64,000 bases of DNA, from positions 2,852,001 through 2,916,000 of the forward strand of contig NZ_LR134356.1 of the NCBI RefSeq assembly GCF_900637195.1. The letters are read 5' to 3'. Under the pieces are notes generated by a model that made no database searches, was not told the origin of the DNA, and worked only from the letters and a program-made list of their open reading frames with translations. Source of the DNA: Mycolicibacterium aurum (GTDB taxonomy: Bacteria > Actinomycetota > Actinomycetes > Mycobacteriales > Mycobacteriaceae). The translations under genes were made by a program, and so were the position numbers. Of the stretch, positions 17,999-26,383 are shown piece after piece (position 1 is the first letter of the stretch; each line of letters opens with the position of its first letter).

Positions 17999-18886
17999 AT
18001 GACCAACGTCGGATGGATCGGCCTGGGGGCCATGGGGTCACCGATGGCCTCGTGCGTAGCGAAAGCCGGGCACCTCGTCACCGCCTTCGATATCGACCCG
18101 CAGAAGGCAGTGGCCCTGGCGGGCGACGGTGTGAAAGCCGCTGCCACCGTTCGCGACGCCGCAGTCGGCGCCGACGTCCTGGTGCTCATGGTCGCCACCG
18201 CCGACCAGGCCGAAGCGGTGCTGTACGGCGACGGCAACGCTGCTGAGGCGCTGCACTCTGGCAGCGTGGTGCTGCTGATGGCCACCGTCGGACCGGCCGC
18301 TGTCGAAGACTGGGCGCAGCGCCTGGCCACGACCGGCGTGCAGATCGTCGACGCTCCCGTGTCAGGCGGTGTCGCCAGGGCCGGACGGGGCGACCTGCTG
18401 ATCATGGTCAGCGGCGCCGCAGCCGCTGTGGAGACAGCGCAGCCCTTGCTGGACGCGATGGCCAGCAACGCTCCCGTTGTCGGGACGGAGCCAGGGGAGG
18501 GGCAGAAGGTCAAACTCGTCAACCAACTGTTGTGTGGCGTGCACATCGCCGTCGCGGCGGAAGCCCTGGCCTATGCCGAGGCGCTGGGCCTGGACGCCGG
18601 TACGACCTGGGAAGTACTCCGCCACGGCGCGGCCGCGTCGTTCATGCTCGACGACCGCGGCGCGCGGATGATCGACGACTCCAACGACGACATTCGCTCC
18701 ACCACTGACATATTCGTCAAAGACATGGGTCTTGTCACTGCAGCGGCCCGCGCCCAGTCGTATCCCACGCCGCTGGCTTCCGCGGCCGAGCAGCTCTACC
18801 TCGCGGGTCGGCGCGCCGGCCTCGGACGTGCCGATGACTCGTCGGTGATCCAGATCCTTCGTGGCACCGCAACGGCGTCCAGATGA
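17999..18886 (+). CDS. 3-hydroxyisobutyrate dehydrogenase-family oxidoreductase (threonate dehydrogenase-like)
   Basis: 295-aa beta-hydroxyacid dehydrogenase. The NAD(P) motif GWIGLGAMGSPMA (5-17), the substrate motif DAPVSGGVARA (118-128) and the catalytic lysine K172 in KLVNQ are all present. In acid-sugar operons this family oxidises L-threonate or D-erythronate at C2 before the kinase step. ATG 17999 is preceded by AGAAGGA and begins 43 bp after the kinase stop. A degraded copy of residues 209-247 lies about 1 kb downstream (19677-19790). The aldolase and isomerase expected for a full pathway are not nearby. Confidence 0.9.
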   Translation: MTNVGWIGLGAMGSPMASCVAKAGHLVTAFDIDPQKAVALAGDGVKAAATVRDAAVGADVLVLMVATADQAEAVLYGDGNAAEALHSGSVVLLMATVGPAAVEDWAQRLATTGVQIVDAPVSGGVARAGRGDLLIMVSGAAAAVETAQPLLDAMASNAPVVGTEPGEGQKVKLVNQLLCGVHIAVAAEALAYAEALGLDAGTTWEVLRHGAAASFMLDDRGARMIDDSNDDIRSTTDIFVKDMGLVTAAARAQSYPTPLASAAEQLYLAGRRAGLGRADDSSVIQILRGTATASR

Positions 18887-19168
18887 GATCATCGCTGGCG
18901 TAAATTATCCGGACAGGCGTCAAAGGTATTGAACGAAGCGTCAATTCATCAACCGTCGGGTGCATGTGGCGCTTGGCTAAACCCCCAGTGCTGTGAGCTT
19001 TCCAACAGAAAAGCGGGTAACGCCGGCCGTGCCGATGACGGTTAACACTATGAAAGCGTTTGGCGGCATGGCTGCCCGGTCACTCTGACTCTCTGTAGTG
19101 ACTCCGCAGGTGAGGATCACATCAGCCTGGGCGGCCAGTGTCGTGAGACCGCAATCGAGGAGGAAATC

Positions 19169-19549
19169 ATGACACAGTTCAAGAAATTCGCGACCGGTGC
19201 GGTGGTTGCCGCCGCGCTGGGATCGACCCTGGTTGGCGTAGGTGCTGGCATAGCGCAGGCGAAGCCGGGTCACGGAAACGACGACTTCTGGGTGCCGGGC
19301 GACCCGCCGGGCCACAACCCGTTCGGACCGCCCGGACAAGTAGCCAAAGGTAATCCGCCCGTGATCGGTTTGACCGGCGTTCCGCCCGGTCACTGGGGTG
19401 AACCGGTGCGTTACGGGCTGCCTCCCGTGTGGCGGCCGTATAACTGGGTCGACCTCGGAATCCGCGACCTGCAACCGCTGGTGTGGAACCCCGGGACGAA
19501 CTCATGGGGTATCTGGTGGAACGGACTCTTCATCGGGTACGCAGCCTGA
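19169..19549 (+). CDS. Small exported Gly/Pro-rich protein
   Basis: 126-aa protein with a clear Sec signal: KKFATGAVVAAALGSTLVGVG followed by GIAQA|KPG, cleaved after AQA at about residue 31. The mature part of about 95 aa is rich in Gly, Pro, Trp and Asn (PPGHNPFGPPG, NPGTNSWGIWWNG) with no cysteine and no enzyme motif. Small secreted proteins of this type are common in mycobacteria and of unknown function. GAGGAGG five bases before the ATG is a strong ribosome site. It is a stand-alone gene with a hairpin after its stop. Confidence 0.85.
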   Translation: MTQFKKFATGAVVAAALGSTLVGVGAGIAQAKPGHGNDDFWVPGDPPGHNPFGPPGQVAKGNPPVIGLTGVPPGHWGEPVRYGLPPVWRPYNWVDLGIRDLQPLVWNPGTNSWGIWWNGLFIGYAA

Positions 19550-19560
19550 TCAATCAATGA

Positions 19561-19595
19561 CGATGGCCGTCGGGAGTACATCCTGGCGGCCATCG
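19561..19595 (+). terminator. Hairpin after the small exported protein
   Basis: CGATGGCCG (19561-19569) pairs with CGGCCATCG (19587-19595) across a 17-nt loop, 12 bp after the stop codon. The loop is long and no T-run follows, so it is a moderate candidate. Confidence 0.5.
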
Positions 19596-19676
19596 GTCTG
19601 TCTGGACCCGCGTCGGGCGGGTCGGATGCCGCTGGCGACAATGGGTGGTCCGTCTCCACCTGGATCACGCGGTCAG

Positions 19677-19790
19677 CACGGCGCGGCCTCGTTCATGCTC
19701 GAGGACCGCGGTGCGCGGATGATCGACAACTCGAACGACGACATTCGTTCCACCACGGATATTTTTGTCAAAGGCATGGGTCGTGTCACT
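19677..19790 (+). pseudogene. Relic of a 3-hydroxyisobutyrate dehydrogenase-like gene
   Basis: This stretch encodes HGAASFMLEDRGARMIDNSN and then DDIRSTTDIFVKGMGRVT, nearly the same as residues 209-247 of the dehydrogenase at 17999-18886, with silent and a few coding differences. The sequence on either side does not match. It has no start, cofactor domain or catalytic lysine, so it is a fragment left by a duplication followed by deletion, or by recombination with a paralogue. Confidence 0.85.
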
Positions 19791-19841
19791 GGCGTCCTCT
19801 GCTGTGCTTCGACGACAGAAGCGGCCAGAGCATCGCTATAG

Positions 19842-19862
19842 ACCACGGAAACGCCGTGGTCC
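19842..19862. promoter_or_regulatory. 21-bp motif, copy 1 (ACCACGGA-N4-CCGTGGTCC)
   Basis: ACCACGGA, AACG, CCGTGGTCC, an inverted repeat located about 100 bp before the GTG of LuxR-ATPase regulator 1. The same motif at the same spacing occurs at 26062-26082, and with two mismatches at 25945-25965, upstream of the divergent-side redox operon. It is likely the binding site of a shared regulator, perhaps the LuxR-type protein itself. Confidence 0.65.
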
Positions 19863-19962
19863 ACGGGTAGCCCTGCATTCGGTCGTTCGGCATGAAAGGA
19901 TTTGCTGGTAGCGCGGCCCCGCTGGCCGCATCCGGCGTTTCAGACAGGTAGGCATCTCGATC

Positions 19963-22707
19963 GTGACGGCGATCCGCGACCGAAGCAATGCGGTGTTGCC
20001 GGGTCGCGTCGCCGAATGCCAGGCACTTCTGGAGATGGTGGACGCGCTGCGCTCGGGGCGCAGTGAGGTGCGGGTGCTCGTCGGTGAGGCCGGTATCGGG
20101 AAGACGGCGCTGCTGACGTTCCTGCGGCAGGGCGCCGCGGACTGCACGGTGTTGACCGCCCTGGGTGTCGAGTCCGACATGGAGTTGGCCTTCGCAGGTC
20201 TTCAGCAGTTGTGTGCGCCGGTGCTGGATTACCGGACGGGGCTGCCGCAACCGCAGCGGGAGGCGCTGGAGCGGGCTTTCGGCCTCAGCGACACCGGCCC
20301 TGCTCCGAATCGGTTCCTGGTGGGGTTGGCGGTCCTCGGGCTGCTCGCGGCTGCCGCTGCCGACCGACCGGTGTTGTGTGTGATCGACGACGTGCAGTGG
20401 CTGGACCACGTGTCGGCGCAGACGTTGTTCTTCATCGCTCGCCGTGTGCAGGCGGAGTCCCTGGGTTTGGCGTTCGCGTCACGCACCCCGATCGAGGGCA
20501 CCGCGGGATTGCCCACCATGACCGTGGGCGGGCTCGACGACGGTACGGCACGCACGTTGCTGGAGTCAGCGTTCCCCGGTCGCCTGGATGCGGCGATCCT
20601 GGATCGGATCGTGGCCGAAGCGCGGGGAAACCCATTGGCACTGCTCGAGACTTCGAAGGACATCATGTCCTGGCACACCCCGACCGTCAGCGCGGGCGTC
20701 GAAGAGCATTACCGCGCCCAGATCGCCGACCTGCCCGACGACACCCGCATGCTCCTCCTTGTCGCGGCCGCCGAACCGGTGGGGGACCCGGCGCTGCTGT
20801 CGCGTGCCTCTGCGCATCTGGACCTCAAACCCGCGGTGATGACCCGTGCGCACGACCTCGGTCTCATCGCGGTCGACACCCGGGTGCAGTTCTGCCATCC
20901 GCTGGCGCGGTCGGTGGCTTATCGCTCGGCCACCGCCGAACAACGCCGACTGGCGCACGCGGCGCTGGCGGCGGTCACCGACCCCGCTGTTGATCCGGAC
21001 CGGCGGGCCTGGCACCGCGCCCTGGCCGCCGATTCCCTTGACGAGCAGGTAGCACTGGACCTCGAGCTTTCGGCTGGCCGGGCGACACAGCGCGGCGGAA
21101 CAGCCTCTGCCGCAGCCTTTCTGACGCGCGCGGTGGAGTTGACCCCAGATTCCTCCGCCCGGACAGGTCGGGCGCTCGCGGCGGCCGAGGCCCACCGCGA
21201 GATCGCGTCCTTCGACAGCGCCCGCCGTCTCTTGGCTGTCGCGGATCTGGGGCCGCTGACGGATCTGCAACAGGCCCGGTCCGCGCAACTGCGGACCAGG
21301 CTGGCGTTCGCCTCCGCGCGCGCCGACGGCGACGCCGACGAGCTGGTCGCCGCCGTCGCGCAGTTCACGGCGGTGGCAGGGCAATTGGACGCACTGGACG
21401 ACACCCTGGCCACCGAGGCGTACCTGGAGGCGCTGACCGCCGCGATGTATGTCGGGCGCATCGCAGAAGGTTTGGCCGCCGGTGTTGCTGAGACGGCGCG
21501 CGCCGCGTTGGCGACGCGGCAGGCGAAGACCCCACTGGATCTGGTGACGCATGCGCTGGCCGAGCGGTTGGCGGTGGGTGCGGTCGAGGCGATGCCCGCC
21601 ATGCGCCGCGCCCTGGACGCGCTCAAGGTCGCCACCCGCGACGGAGGCCACGGTTGGTTCTGGCGGGCATTTCCCCTTGTTCACGACTGTCTGATCCATG
21701 AGACGTGGGACGACGGCTGGCGTGACATCTCAGCGCACGCGGTTCGGCTGGCCACCGACAGCGGAGCGCTGGCGCTGCTGCCGTCGGCGCTGCTGTCGCG
21801 TGCCGGTGCCGCGTTCGAGAACGGTGAATTGGCCTCGGCAAGTGCATTTGTCGCAGAAGCCAATGACCTGGCTATCGCCATCGACTACGCCCCTCTGAAG
21901 TACCACCGGATCATGGTGGCGGCCTGGCGGGGCGACGAAGCCGAAACCACCCGATTGGCGACGGAAGCGCTGGAATCCGGTCGGTCCCGCGGTGAGGGGC
22001 GGGTCATCGGACTGGCGCTCTACGCCACCGTCGTGCTGAATGTCGGACTGGGTCGCTACGCCGACGCCCTTGCCTCTGCCCGTCAGGCCGCTGAATACGA
22101 TGATCTGGGTTTCTATCCCGAGCTGTTGGCCGAGATGGTCGAGGCCGGTGTGCGCGGCGAGGACCGTGAGGTCGCCGAGCAGGCGTTCGACCGCCTCCGG
22201 GACCGGACGCGGGCAGCCGGTACGCCGCGTGCGCTGGGTTCGCTGGCGCGCTCGCAGGCGCTGCTCAGCAGCGGCAAGCAGGCCGAAGCGTTGTACCAGG
22301 AATCGATCGGCTATTTCGAAGCGACGTCGCAACGGATCCAACTGGCCCGGGCACGGCTGCTGCACGGGGAATGGTTGCGCCGCAACGGCCCTGTCACTGC
22401 CGCACGCGGGCCGCTGCGCCTCGCCCAACAGGAATTCGTACAGATGGGGTCGATGGCCTTCGCCGAGCGGGCTCGCCGCGAACTGCAGGCCGCCGGAGAG
22501 AAGACCCGCAAGCAACCGACGACCGCCGGTGACGAATTGAGCCCACAGGAGCGACAGATCGCCGAGCTGGCGGGCCAGGGCCTGACCAATCAGGAGATCG
22601 CCGGCCAGCTGTTCATCAGTGCGCACACTGTGGAGTGGCATCTGCGTAAGGTGTTCACGAAGTTGGGAATACGATCGCGTCGCGAGCTCCGGCGCAGATT
22701 CCACTAG
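19963..22707 (+). CDS. LuxR-family regulator with N-terminal AAA ATPase (LAL type), copy 1
   Basis: 914-aa regulator. Walker A is GEAGIGKT (41-48) and Walker B is VLCVIDDVQWLD (137-148). A long TPR-like helical middle follows, and the C-terminal 60 residues hold a LuxR/GerE helix-turn-helix (LSPQERQIAELAGQGLTNQE then IAGQLFISAHTVEWHLRKVF). Such proteins use ATP and a small molecule to switch DNA binding. GTG 19963 is the start that begins just before the conserved N-terminus. It is convergent with the redox operon at 22734-25757 and shares with that operon a 21-bp upstream motif, so it probably controls it. LuxR-ATPase regulator 2 at 30731 has exactly the same length. Confidence 0.92.
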   Translation: MTAIRDRSNAVLPGRVAECQALLEMVDALRSGRSEVRVLVGEAGIGKTALLTFLRQGAADCTVLTALGVESDMELAFAGLQQLCAPVLDYRTGLPQPQREALERAFGLSDTGPAPNRFLVGLAVLGLLAAAAADRPVLCVIDDVQWLDHVSAQTLFFIARRVQAESLGLAFASRTPIEGTAGLPTMTVGGLDDGTARTLLESAFPGRLDAAILDRIVAEARGNPLALLETSKDIMSWHTPTVSAGVEEHYRAQIADLPDDTRMLLLVAAAEPVGDPALLSRASAHLDLKPAVMTRAHDLGLIAVDTRVQFCHPLARSVAYRSATAEQRRLAHAALAAVTDPAVDPDRRAWHRALAADSLDEQVALDLELSAGRATQRGGTASAAAFLTRAVELTPDSSARTGRALAAAEAHREIASFDSARRLLAVADLGPLTDLQQARSAQLRTRLAFASARADGDADELVAAVAQFTAVAGQLDALDDTLATEAYLEALTAAMYVGRIAEGLAAGVAETARAALATRQAKTPLDLVTHALAERLAVGAVEAMPAMRRALDALKVATRDGGHGWFWRAFPLVHDCLIHETWDDGWRDISAHAVRLATDSGALALLPSALLSRAGAAFENGELASASAFVAEANDLAIAIDYAPLKYHRIMVAAWRGDEAETTRLATEALESGRSRGEGRVIGLALYATVVLNVGLGRYADALASARQAAEYDDLGFYPELLAEMVEAGVRGEDREVAEQAFDRLRDRTRAAGTPRALGSLARSQALLSSGKQAEALYQESIGYFEATSQRIQLARARLLHGEWLRRNGPVTAARGPLRLAQQEFVQMGSMAFAERARRELQAAGEKTRKQPTTAGDELSPQERQIAELAGQGLTNQEIAGQLFISAHTVEWHLRKVFTKLGIRSRRELRRRFH

Positions 22708-22733
22708 CTGTGTGGGGCAAGGGGCGTCCCACG

Positions 22734-23384
22734 TCAGTGCTGGAGCAAGACCACGTTCTCGGCCACCGGGTTGCGTGGGGTGGTGATGCTGTTGGCCGCA
22801 AACGCCGGGTCGGCGTAGCCGATGCAGATTCCGCAGAGCACGGCGAGCTCATCGGGGATGTCGAGTTGTTGGCGCACCACCTCGGGGTAGAGGGCGGTGG
22901 AGACCTGGATACAGCTGTCGAGGCCCCGTTCGGTCAACGCAAGCAGTAGCGTCTGCAGGAACATTCCCACGCCGATGGCATCGGGCAGACCGAGGTCGCG
23001 GTGCATGCAGACGATGCCTGCCATCGGGGCGTGGAAGAAGTCCCAGTTGCGCAGCTGCGCGGTCCACCGGCCCGCGTCGTCGTCGCGGGCGACGCCCATC
23101 GCGCCGTACAGCAGAGCGCCCAGCTGGCGGCGCAGGTGACTGTGCGACTCCGGAAGCCCCAGTGTCGGCGGCGGCGTGGTGCGCACCTGGTGGGCCAGCG
23201 CTGCGCCGAGGCGTTCCCGACGCGCACCTGTCGTCAAGAACAGCCGCCAGGGCTGCACGTTGGAATTTGACGGTGCGCGCATGGCCAGCGTCAGCGCCTC
23301 CTGCAGTAACTCCTGCGGTACAGGTTTGTCCGGCAGGAACATTCGGGAGGAATGCCGGCGAAGCACCACGTCGGCGAGGTCCAT
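22734..23384 (-). CDS. Nitroreductase-family FMN oxidoreductase
   Basis: 216-aa enzyme of the NAD(P)H-dependent nitroreductase fold. The FMN-binding signature RRHSSRMF is near residues 9-16, APSNSNVQPWRLF at about 37-49, and the late GICIGYADP motif is present. The family reduces nitro groups, quinones or activated double bonds. AAGGAG is seven bases before ATG 23384. It is the last gene of a leftward operon with NmrA-like, cupin and NDH2-like genes and is convergent with LuxR-ATPase regulator 1 (26 bp between stops). Confidence 0.9.
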   Translation of the reverse strand: MDLADVVLRRHSSRMFLPDKPVPQELLQEALTLAMRAPSNSNVQPWRLFLTTGARRERLGAALAHQVRTTPPPTLGLPESHSHLRRQLGALLYGAMGVARDDDAGRWTAQLRNWDFFHAPMAGIVCMHRDLGLPDAIGVGMFLQTLLLALTERGLDSCIQVSTALYPEVVRQQLDIPDELAVLCGICIGYADPAFAANSITTPRNPVAENVVLLQH

Positions 23385-23444
23385 GATTCTCCTTTCAGAC
23401 GGCGGTGCCGCCGATGACCTGTGCGGTGCACCCGGCGAGGTCGC

Positions 23445-24185
23445 TCATCGCTCCAACCAGTCCGAGAGCCGCGTCGTGCCCAGCTCGGCGCCGTCGCCGG
23501 TCACCAGGCTGTACCGCTGCACCGGGACCCCGGAGTAGGTGGCCTGGGGATCGACCACGATGGGAAGTTCCTTGCCCTGTGCGGCGAAGACGGCGCGGGC
23601 CAACTCGGCGAAGGACATCTTCTCCGGCCCACCGAAATTCAGCACACCGTTACGTGGCGCTTGGGTGGCCACCCGCGCGACGACGCCGGCGACCTCGGCG
23701 GCGGCGACGGGTTGGATCAAGGCATCCGGTGCATGGACCACCCCTTCGACCACCAGCGAATCGGCTATGGCCTCGGTGATTTCGTGGAACTGCGTCGCCC
23801 GCACGATGGTGTACGGCACGCCGGAGTCGGCTATGAGCTCTTCCTGGAGATGCTTGCCAAGCAGGTAGCCATCGGCCTCAATGCTGCCGACGCCGACGAT
23901 CGACAACACCACGTAGTGCTGCACCTGGGCCTTTTTGGCCTGCGCAAGGAGCGTGGTGGCCGAGCTGGTGAAGAAGTCCAGTGCCGGAACGGGTTCCAGC
24001 GTGGGGGAGTTGAGGACGTCGACAACCGCGTCGGCGCGCTCGAAGGCCGCGGCGACTCCGTCACCACTGACGGCATCGACGCCGGAGGACCGGGAGGCGG
24101 CATTAACGTCATACCCAGCAGCGGTGAGCAGTTCGACGACCTGTGCACCGATCTGGCCGGTAGCGCCCACCACGGTGATCTTCAT
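23445..24185 (-). CDS. NmrA-like / atypical SDR NAD(P)-binding protein
   Basis: 246-aa atypical SDR with VVGATGQIGAQVV at the N-terminus and no YxxxK pair in the classical place. The segments HYVVLSIVGVGS, YTIVRATQFHE and the C-terminal VQRYSLVTGDGAELG match the NmrA/YwnB-type sensor and quinone-reductase-like group. These may be redox sensors rather than enzymes. It overlaps the cupin gene by ATGA, which ties it into the redox operon. Confidence 0.88.
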   Translation of the reverse strand: MKITVVGATGQIGAQVVELLTAAGYDVNAASRSSGVDAVSGDGVAAAFERADAVVDVLNSPTLEPVPALDFFTSSATTLLAQAKKAQVQHYVVLSIVGVGSIEADGYLLGKHLQEELIADSGVPYTIVRATQFHEITEAIADSLVVEGVVHAPDALIQPVAAAEVAGVVARVATQAPRNGVLNFGGPEKMSFAELARAVFAAQGKELPIVVDPQATYSGVPVQRYSLVTGDGAELGTTRLSDWLER

Positions 24186-24595
24186 TCATGTCCCGTCTGG
24201 AAGCGGCGGTCCTTGCGTTGTTCGAGTTCCTTGTCGTCGACGAGGACGAACATGTCGACACCTGGTTGACAGAGCATGGTCACCAGAAACCGCAATGGGA
24301 TGTCATCGCGATTATTGCCGTCGGAGTAGTGGATGACGTCGCCGCCGGGCTCCCAGAACGCTTCCCCGGCTTTGACGACCCGCGGAGCGTCTCCTTCCAG
24401 CTCGAAAAGCATCTCGCCTTCGAGGACGTAACCGAAGCACGGTCCGCCGGGATGACGATGCGGCGGCGCACCTTTGTCGCCGGGGCCCCATTCGATGACC
24501 GCGGTCATCGCGTCGGCGCCCTCCGGAATATGGGGTGGAGTGACTGACTGGATGACCGTCATCGCCGTCATCAGCTTGTCCAAGACATCAGACAT
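24182..24595 (-). CDS. Cupin-domain protein
   Basis: 137-aa single cupin. Motif 1 is PPHRHPGGPCFGYVLEGEM (histidine and glutamate metal ligands) and motif 2 is EPGGDVIHYS with the last histidine. The likely metal-binding set is H-x-H, E and H. Such small cupins are dioxygenases, isomerases or sensors. The start overlaps the end of the NDH2-like gene by 8 bp and its stop overlaps the NmrA-like gene, so translation is coupled. Confidence 0.9.
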   Translation of the reverse strand: MSDVLDKLMTAMTVIQSVTPPHIPEGADAMTAVIEWGPGDKGAPPHRHPGGPCFGYVLEGEMLFELEGDAPRVVKAGEAFWEPGGDVIHYSDGNNRDDIPLRFLVTMLCQPGVDMFVLVDDKELEQRKDRRFQTGHE

Positions 24596-25757
24596 TGGTT
24601 GTCCCTTTCCTCAGATTCTTCTGCCGCTTACCGCCTTTGGGCCAGAAGTAGCTGCCCGGTTTGCGGGCCTCCTTGGCCAGGAAGGACACCGTGCCCTTGC
24701 ACACCGATTCCTTGATGTTCGCGGCGAGATGACCACCGAGGTGCATCGGCAGGGCCTCGTCGTTGAAATGCGACATCTGGATGGTGCCGGCGTGACGGCC
24801 CAAGCTGATGCACTGACCCACCGAGGCCGGATTCAGGTCCTTCGGCTTCGTATCGTCGAGGCGCGCGAGGAGGGTATCGGCGGCATGAGAGGCCAGGGGC
24901 ATGGCGAGCTGGCAGCTCATTCGCAGTGGGACCCCTGAGGGGGAGGCGGCATCGCCGGCTGCGATGATCGTGGGATCGTCGACACTGGTGAGGGTCTCGT
25001 CGGTGAGCAGCCGACCGAGCCGGTCGGTGCGCAGATCGCTGTCAGCGGCCAGCGTGGGTACACCGAAGCCGGCGGTCCACACGGTGGCCGCACTCGGTAG
25101 TTCTGTGCCGTCGCGCAGAGTGATTCGGTCTTTCGCAACGCGTGTGACGGTGGCGTTGTCGACCACGGTGACACCCAGCTTCGCCAGGCGCTTGGCCACC
25201 GACTTACGGCCGCCCGTGGCCAGTGACGGACCGAGGGCACCGGTTACCAGGGTGACGGAACGGCCGGCTTCGGCGAATTCGGAGGCGGCCTCGATACCTG
25301 TCAGCCCGCCACCAACGACCACGATCGGCGTCTGCAGCGGGACGTCGACCAGGCGAGCGGTCAATCGCCGTGCCGCCTCCAATTCACCCAGTGGGTAAGC
25401 GAACTCGGCGGCGCCGGGCACAGACGGTGGCACCGGGGCAGTGCTGCCGACGGCGTAGATGAGGTAGTCGTAGTCGAGGACGCTGCCGGATGCCAGGCGC
25501 AGTCTCTTGGCGTCGGCGTCGATGCGTTCGGCGCTGTCGACCACCAGCTTGACCGAGTCGGCAAGCACCGCCGAATAGTCCTCGACAGCGTCGTCGTTGC
25601 CGGCGACCAACTGGTGCAGCCGAATCCGTTCGACGAACTGCGGCCGCGGATTCACCAGGGTGACGTCGACGTCTGTGCGTTGGAGGAGGCGGTTGGCGGC
25701 CAAGACGCCGGCGTATCCGCCGCCGACGACTATGACGCGGGTGGCGTTGGTGCTCAT
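24588..25757 (-). CDS. NDH2-like pyridine nucleotide-disulfide oxidoreductase
   Basis: 389-aa FAD/NAD(P) oxidoreductase. The first Rossmann motif is VIVVGGGYAGVLAA (8-21), the second is PIVVVGGGLTGIEAA near residue 150, and the late FAD motif IIAAGDAA is near residue 270. It lacks the redox CxxC of disulfide reductases and resembles type II NADH dehydrogenases and ferredoxin-reductase-like proteins. ATG 25757 is preceded by GAGGGGAAACAG on the minus strand. It is first in the leftward redox operon, and two copies of the 21-bp motif lie 190-325 bp upstream. Confidence 0.9.
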   Translation of the reverse strand: MSTNATRVIVVGGGYAGVLAANRLLQRTDVDVTLVNPRPQFVERIRLHQLVAGNDDAVEDYSAVLADSVKLVVDSAERIDADAKRLRLASGSVLDYDYLIYAVGSTAPVPPSVPGAAEFAYPLGELEAARRLTARLVDVPLQTPIVVVGGGLTGIEAASEFAEAGRSVTLVTGALGPSLATGGRKSVAKRLAKLGVTVVDNATVTRVAKDRITLRDGTELPSAATVWTAGFGVPTLAADSDLRTDRLGRLLTDETLTSVDDPTIIAAGDAASPSGVPLRMSCQLAMPLASHAADTLLARLDDTKPKDLNPASVGQCISLGRHAGTIQMSHFNDEALPMHLGGHLAANIKESVCKGTVSFLAKEARKPGSYFWPKGGKRQKNLRKGTTNV

Positions 25758-25944
25758 CTGTTTCCCCTCGGTATGGCGTCGTTGCTGAACGCACCGGACT
25801 CGGTCTGCGGCGCGTCGCCGTCGTGATTCACAGACCGAGCCAGGGGGACCGCTGCCGCGGTGCTCCACACGTCAGCGAACTCGCCACGGGACATGGCAAC
25901 GTGCTTCATGCAGACGACGATGGCACCAAGGGGGGTCATCAGGG

Positions 25945-25965
25945 ACCACGGACAATACGTAGTCC
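25945..25965. promoter_or_regulatory. 21-bp motif, copy 2 (two mismatches)
   Basis: ACCACGGA, CAAT, ACGTAGTCC: same layout as copies 1 and 3 with two changes in the right arm. A further half-site GTCCGTGG follows at 25969-25976 and pairs with the CCACGGAC of this copy. It lies 188 bp before the start of the NDH2-like gene. Confidence 0.55.
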
Positions 25966-26061
25966 TGGGTCCGTGGCCGTTCCGGGCCCGGCTTCACCTC
26001 GGAGGGCGGTTTGAGGACATGCTCAGGTGGAAGATGGCAGCACCGCGGCCGGGAGGCGAGA

Positions 26062-26082
26062 ACCACGGATTTTCCGTGGTCC
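26062..26082. promoter_or_regulatory. 21-bp motif, copy 3
   Basis: ACCACGGA, TTTT, CCGTGGTCC, identical in both arms to copy 1 at 19842 with a different centre. It lies about 305 bp upstream of the NDH2-like gene and about 300 bp upstream of the reductase at 26384, so it could act on either. Confidence 0.62.
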
Positions 26083-26113
26083 CAGACACTCGGTGGGTTG
26101 GCAGGCTGGCCGT

Positions 26114-26125
26114 GTGAGTACTCAC
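26114..26125. promoter_or_regulatory. 12-bp perfect palindrome GTGAGTACTCAC
   Basis: Perfect palindrome in the same divergent region, 259 bp before the reductase at 26384. It may be an operator for an unknown regulator. Confidence 0.3.
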
Positions 26126-26383
26126 GTGCTGGAACCGGCGGGGCCGAGGGGTTCGCCAATAGGACCGCGATTCCCCGGGTGCGGATCATGACGCCGCGGT
26201 AGGCACCGGCGGTGAATCGTCAGCACGGCGCCAACGAGGGGTTGGGCGCCGCGCGGATGGCTGTGCGTGGTGATTCGGTCGACGGCGACTTCGACGTCCA
26301 CGGTGAGCTGATCTTGCCCGGTGAATGACTATCCTGCGAAACAGATTGCAATCCAGGGGATTTGACGAAGTAGTGAGGGATGC

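Larger units (their letters stand above)
25758..26383. other. 626-bp divergent intergenic region
   Basis: It separates the leftward redox operon from the rightward reductase gene. It holds two copies of the 21-bp ACCACGGA motif and a 12-bp palindrome. A short open stretch at 26212-26328 (GTG start, ending GELILPGE) has the look of coding sequence but is only 38 codons and matches nothing I recognise. Otherwise I see no gene. Confidence 0.6.

Noticed and set aside
20566..21699. Leftward open frame of 377 codons inside LuxR-ATPase regulator 1
   Set aside because: Antisense shadow; the sense strand has an unbroken regulator with Walker motifs and LuxR domain.
26212..26328. Possible 38-codon gene ending GELILPGE
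   Set aside because: Too short, no ribosome site and no known family; noted only in the intergenic entry.
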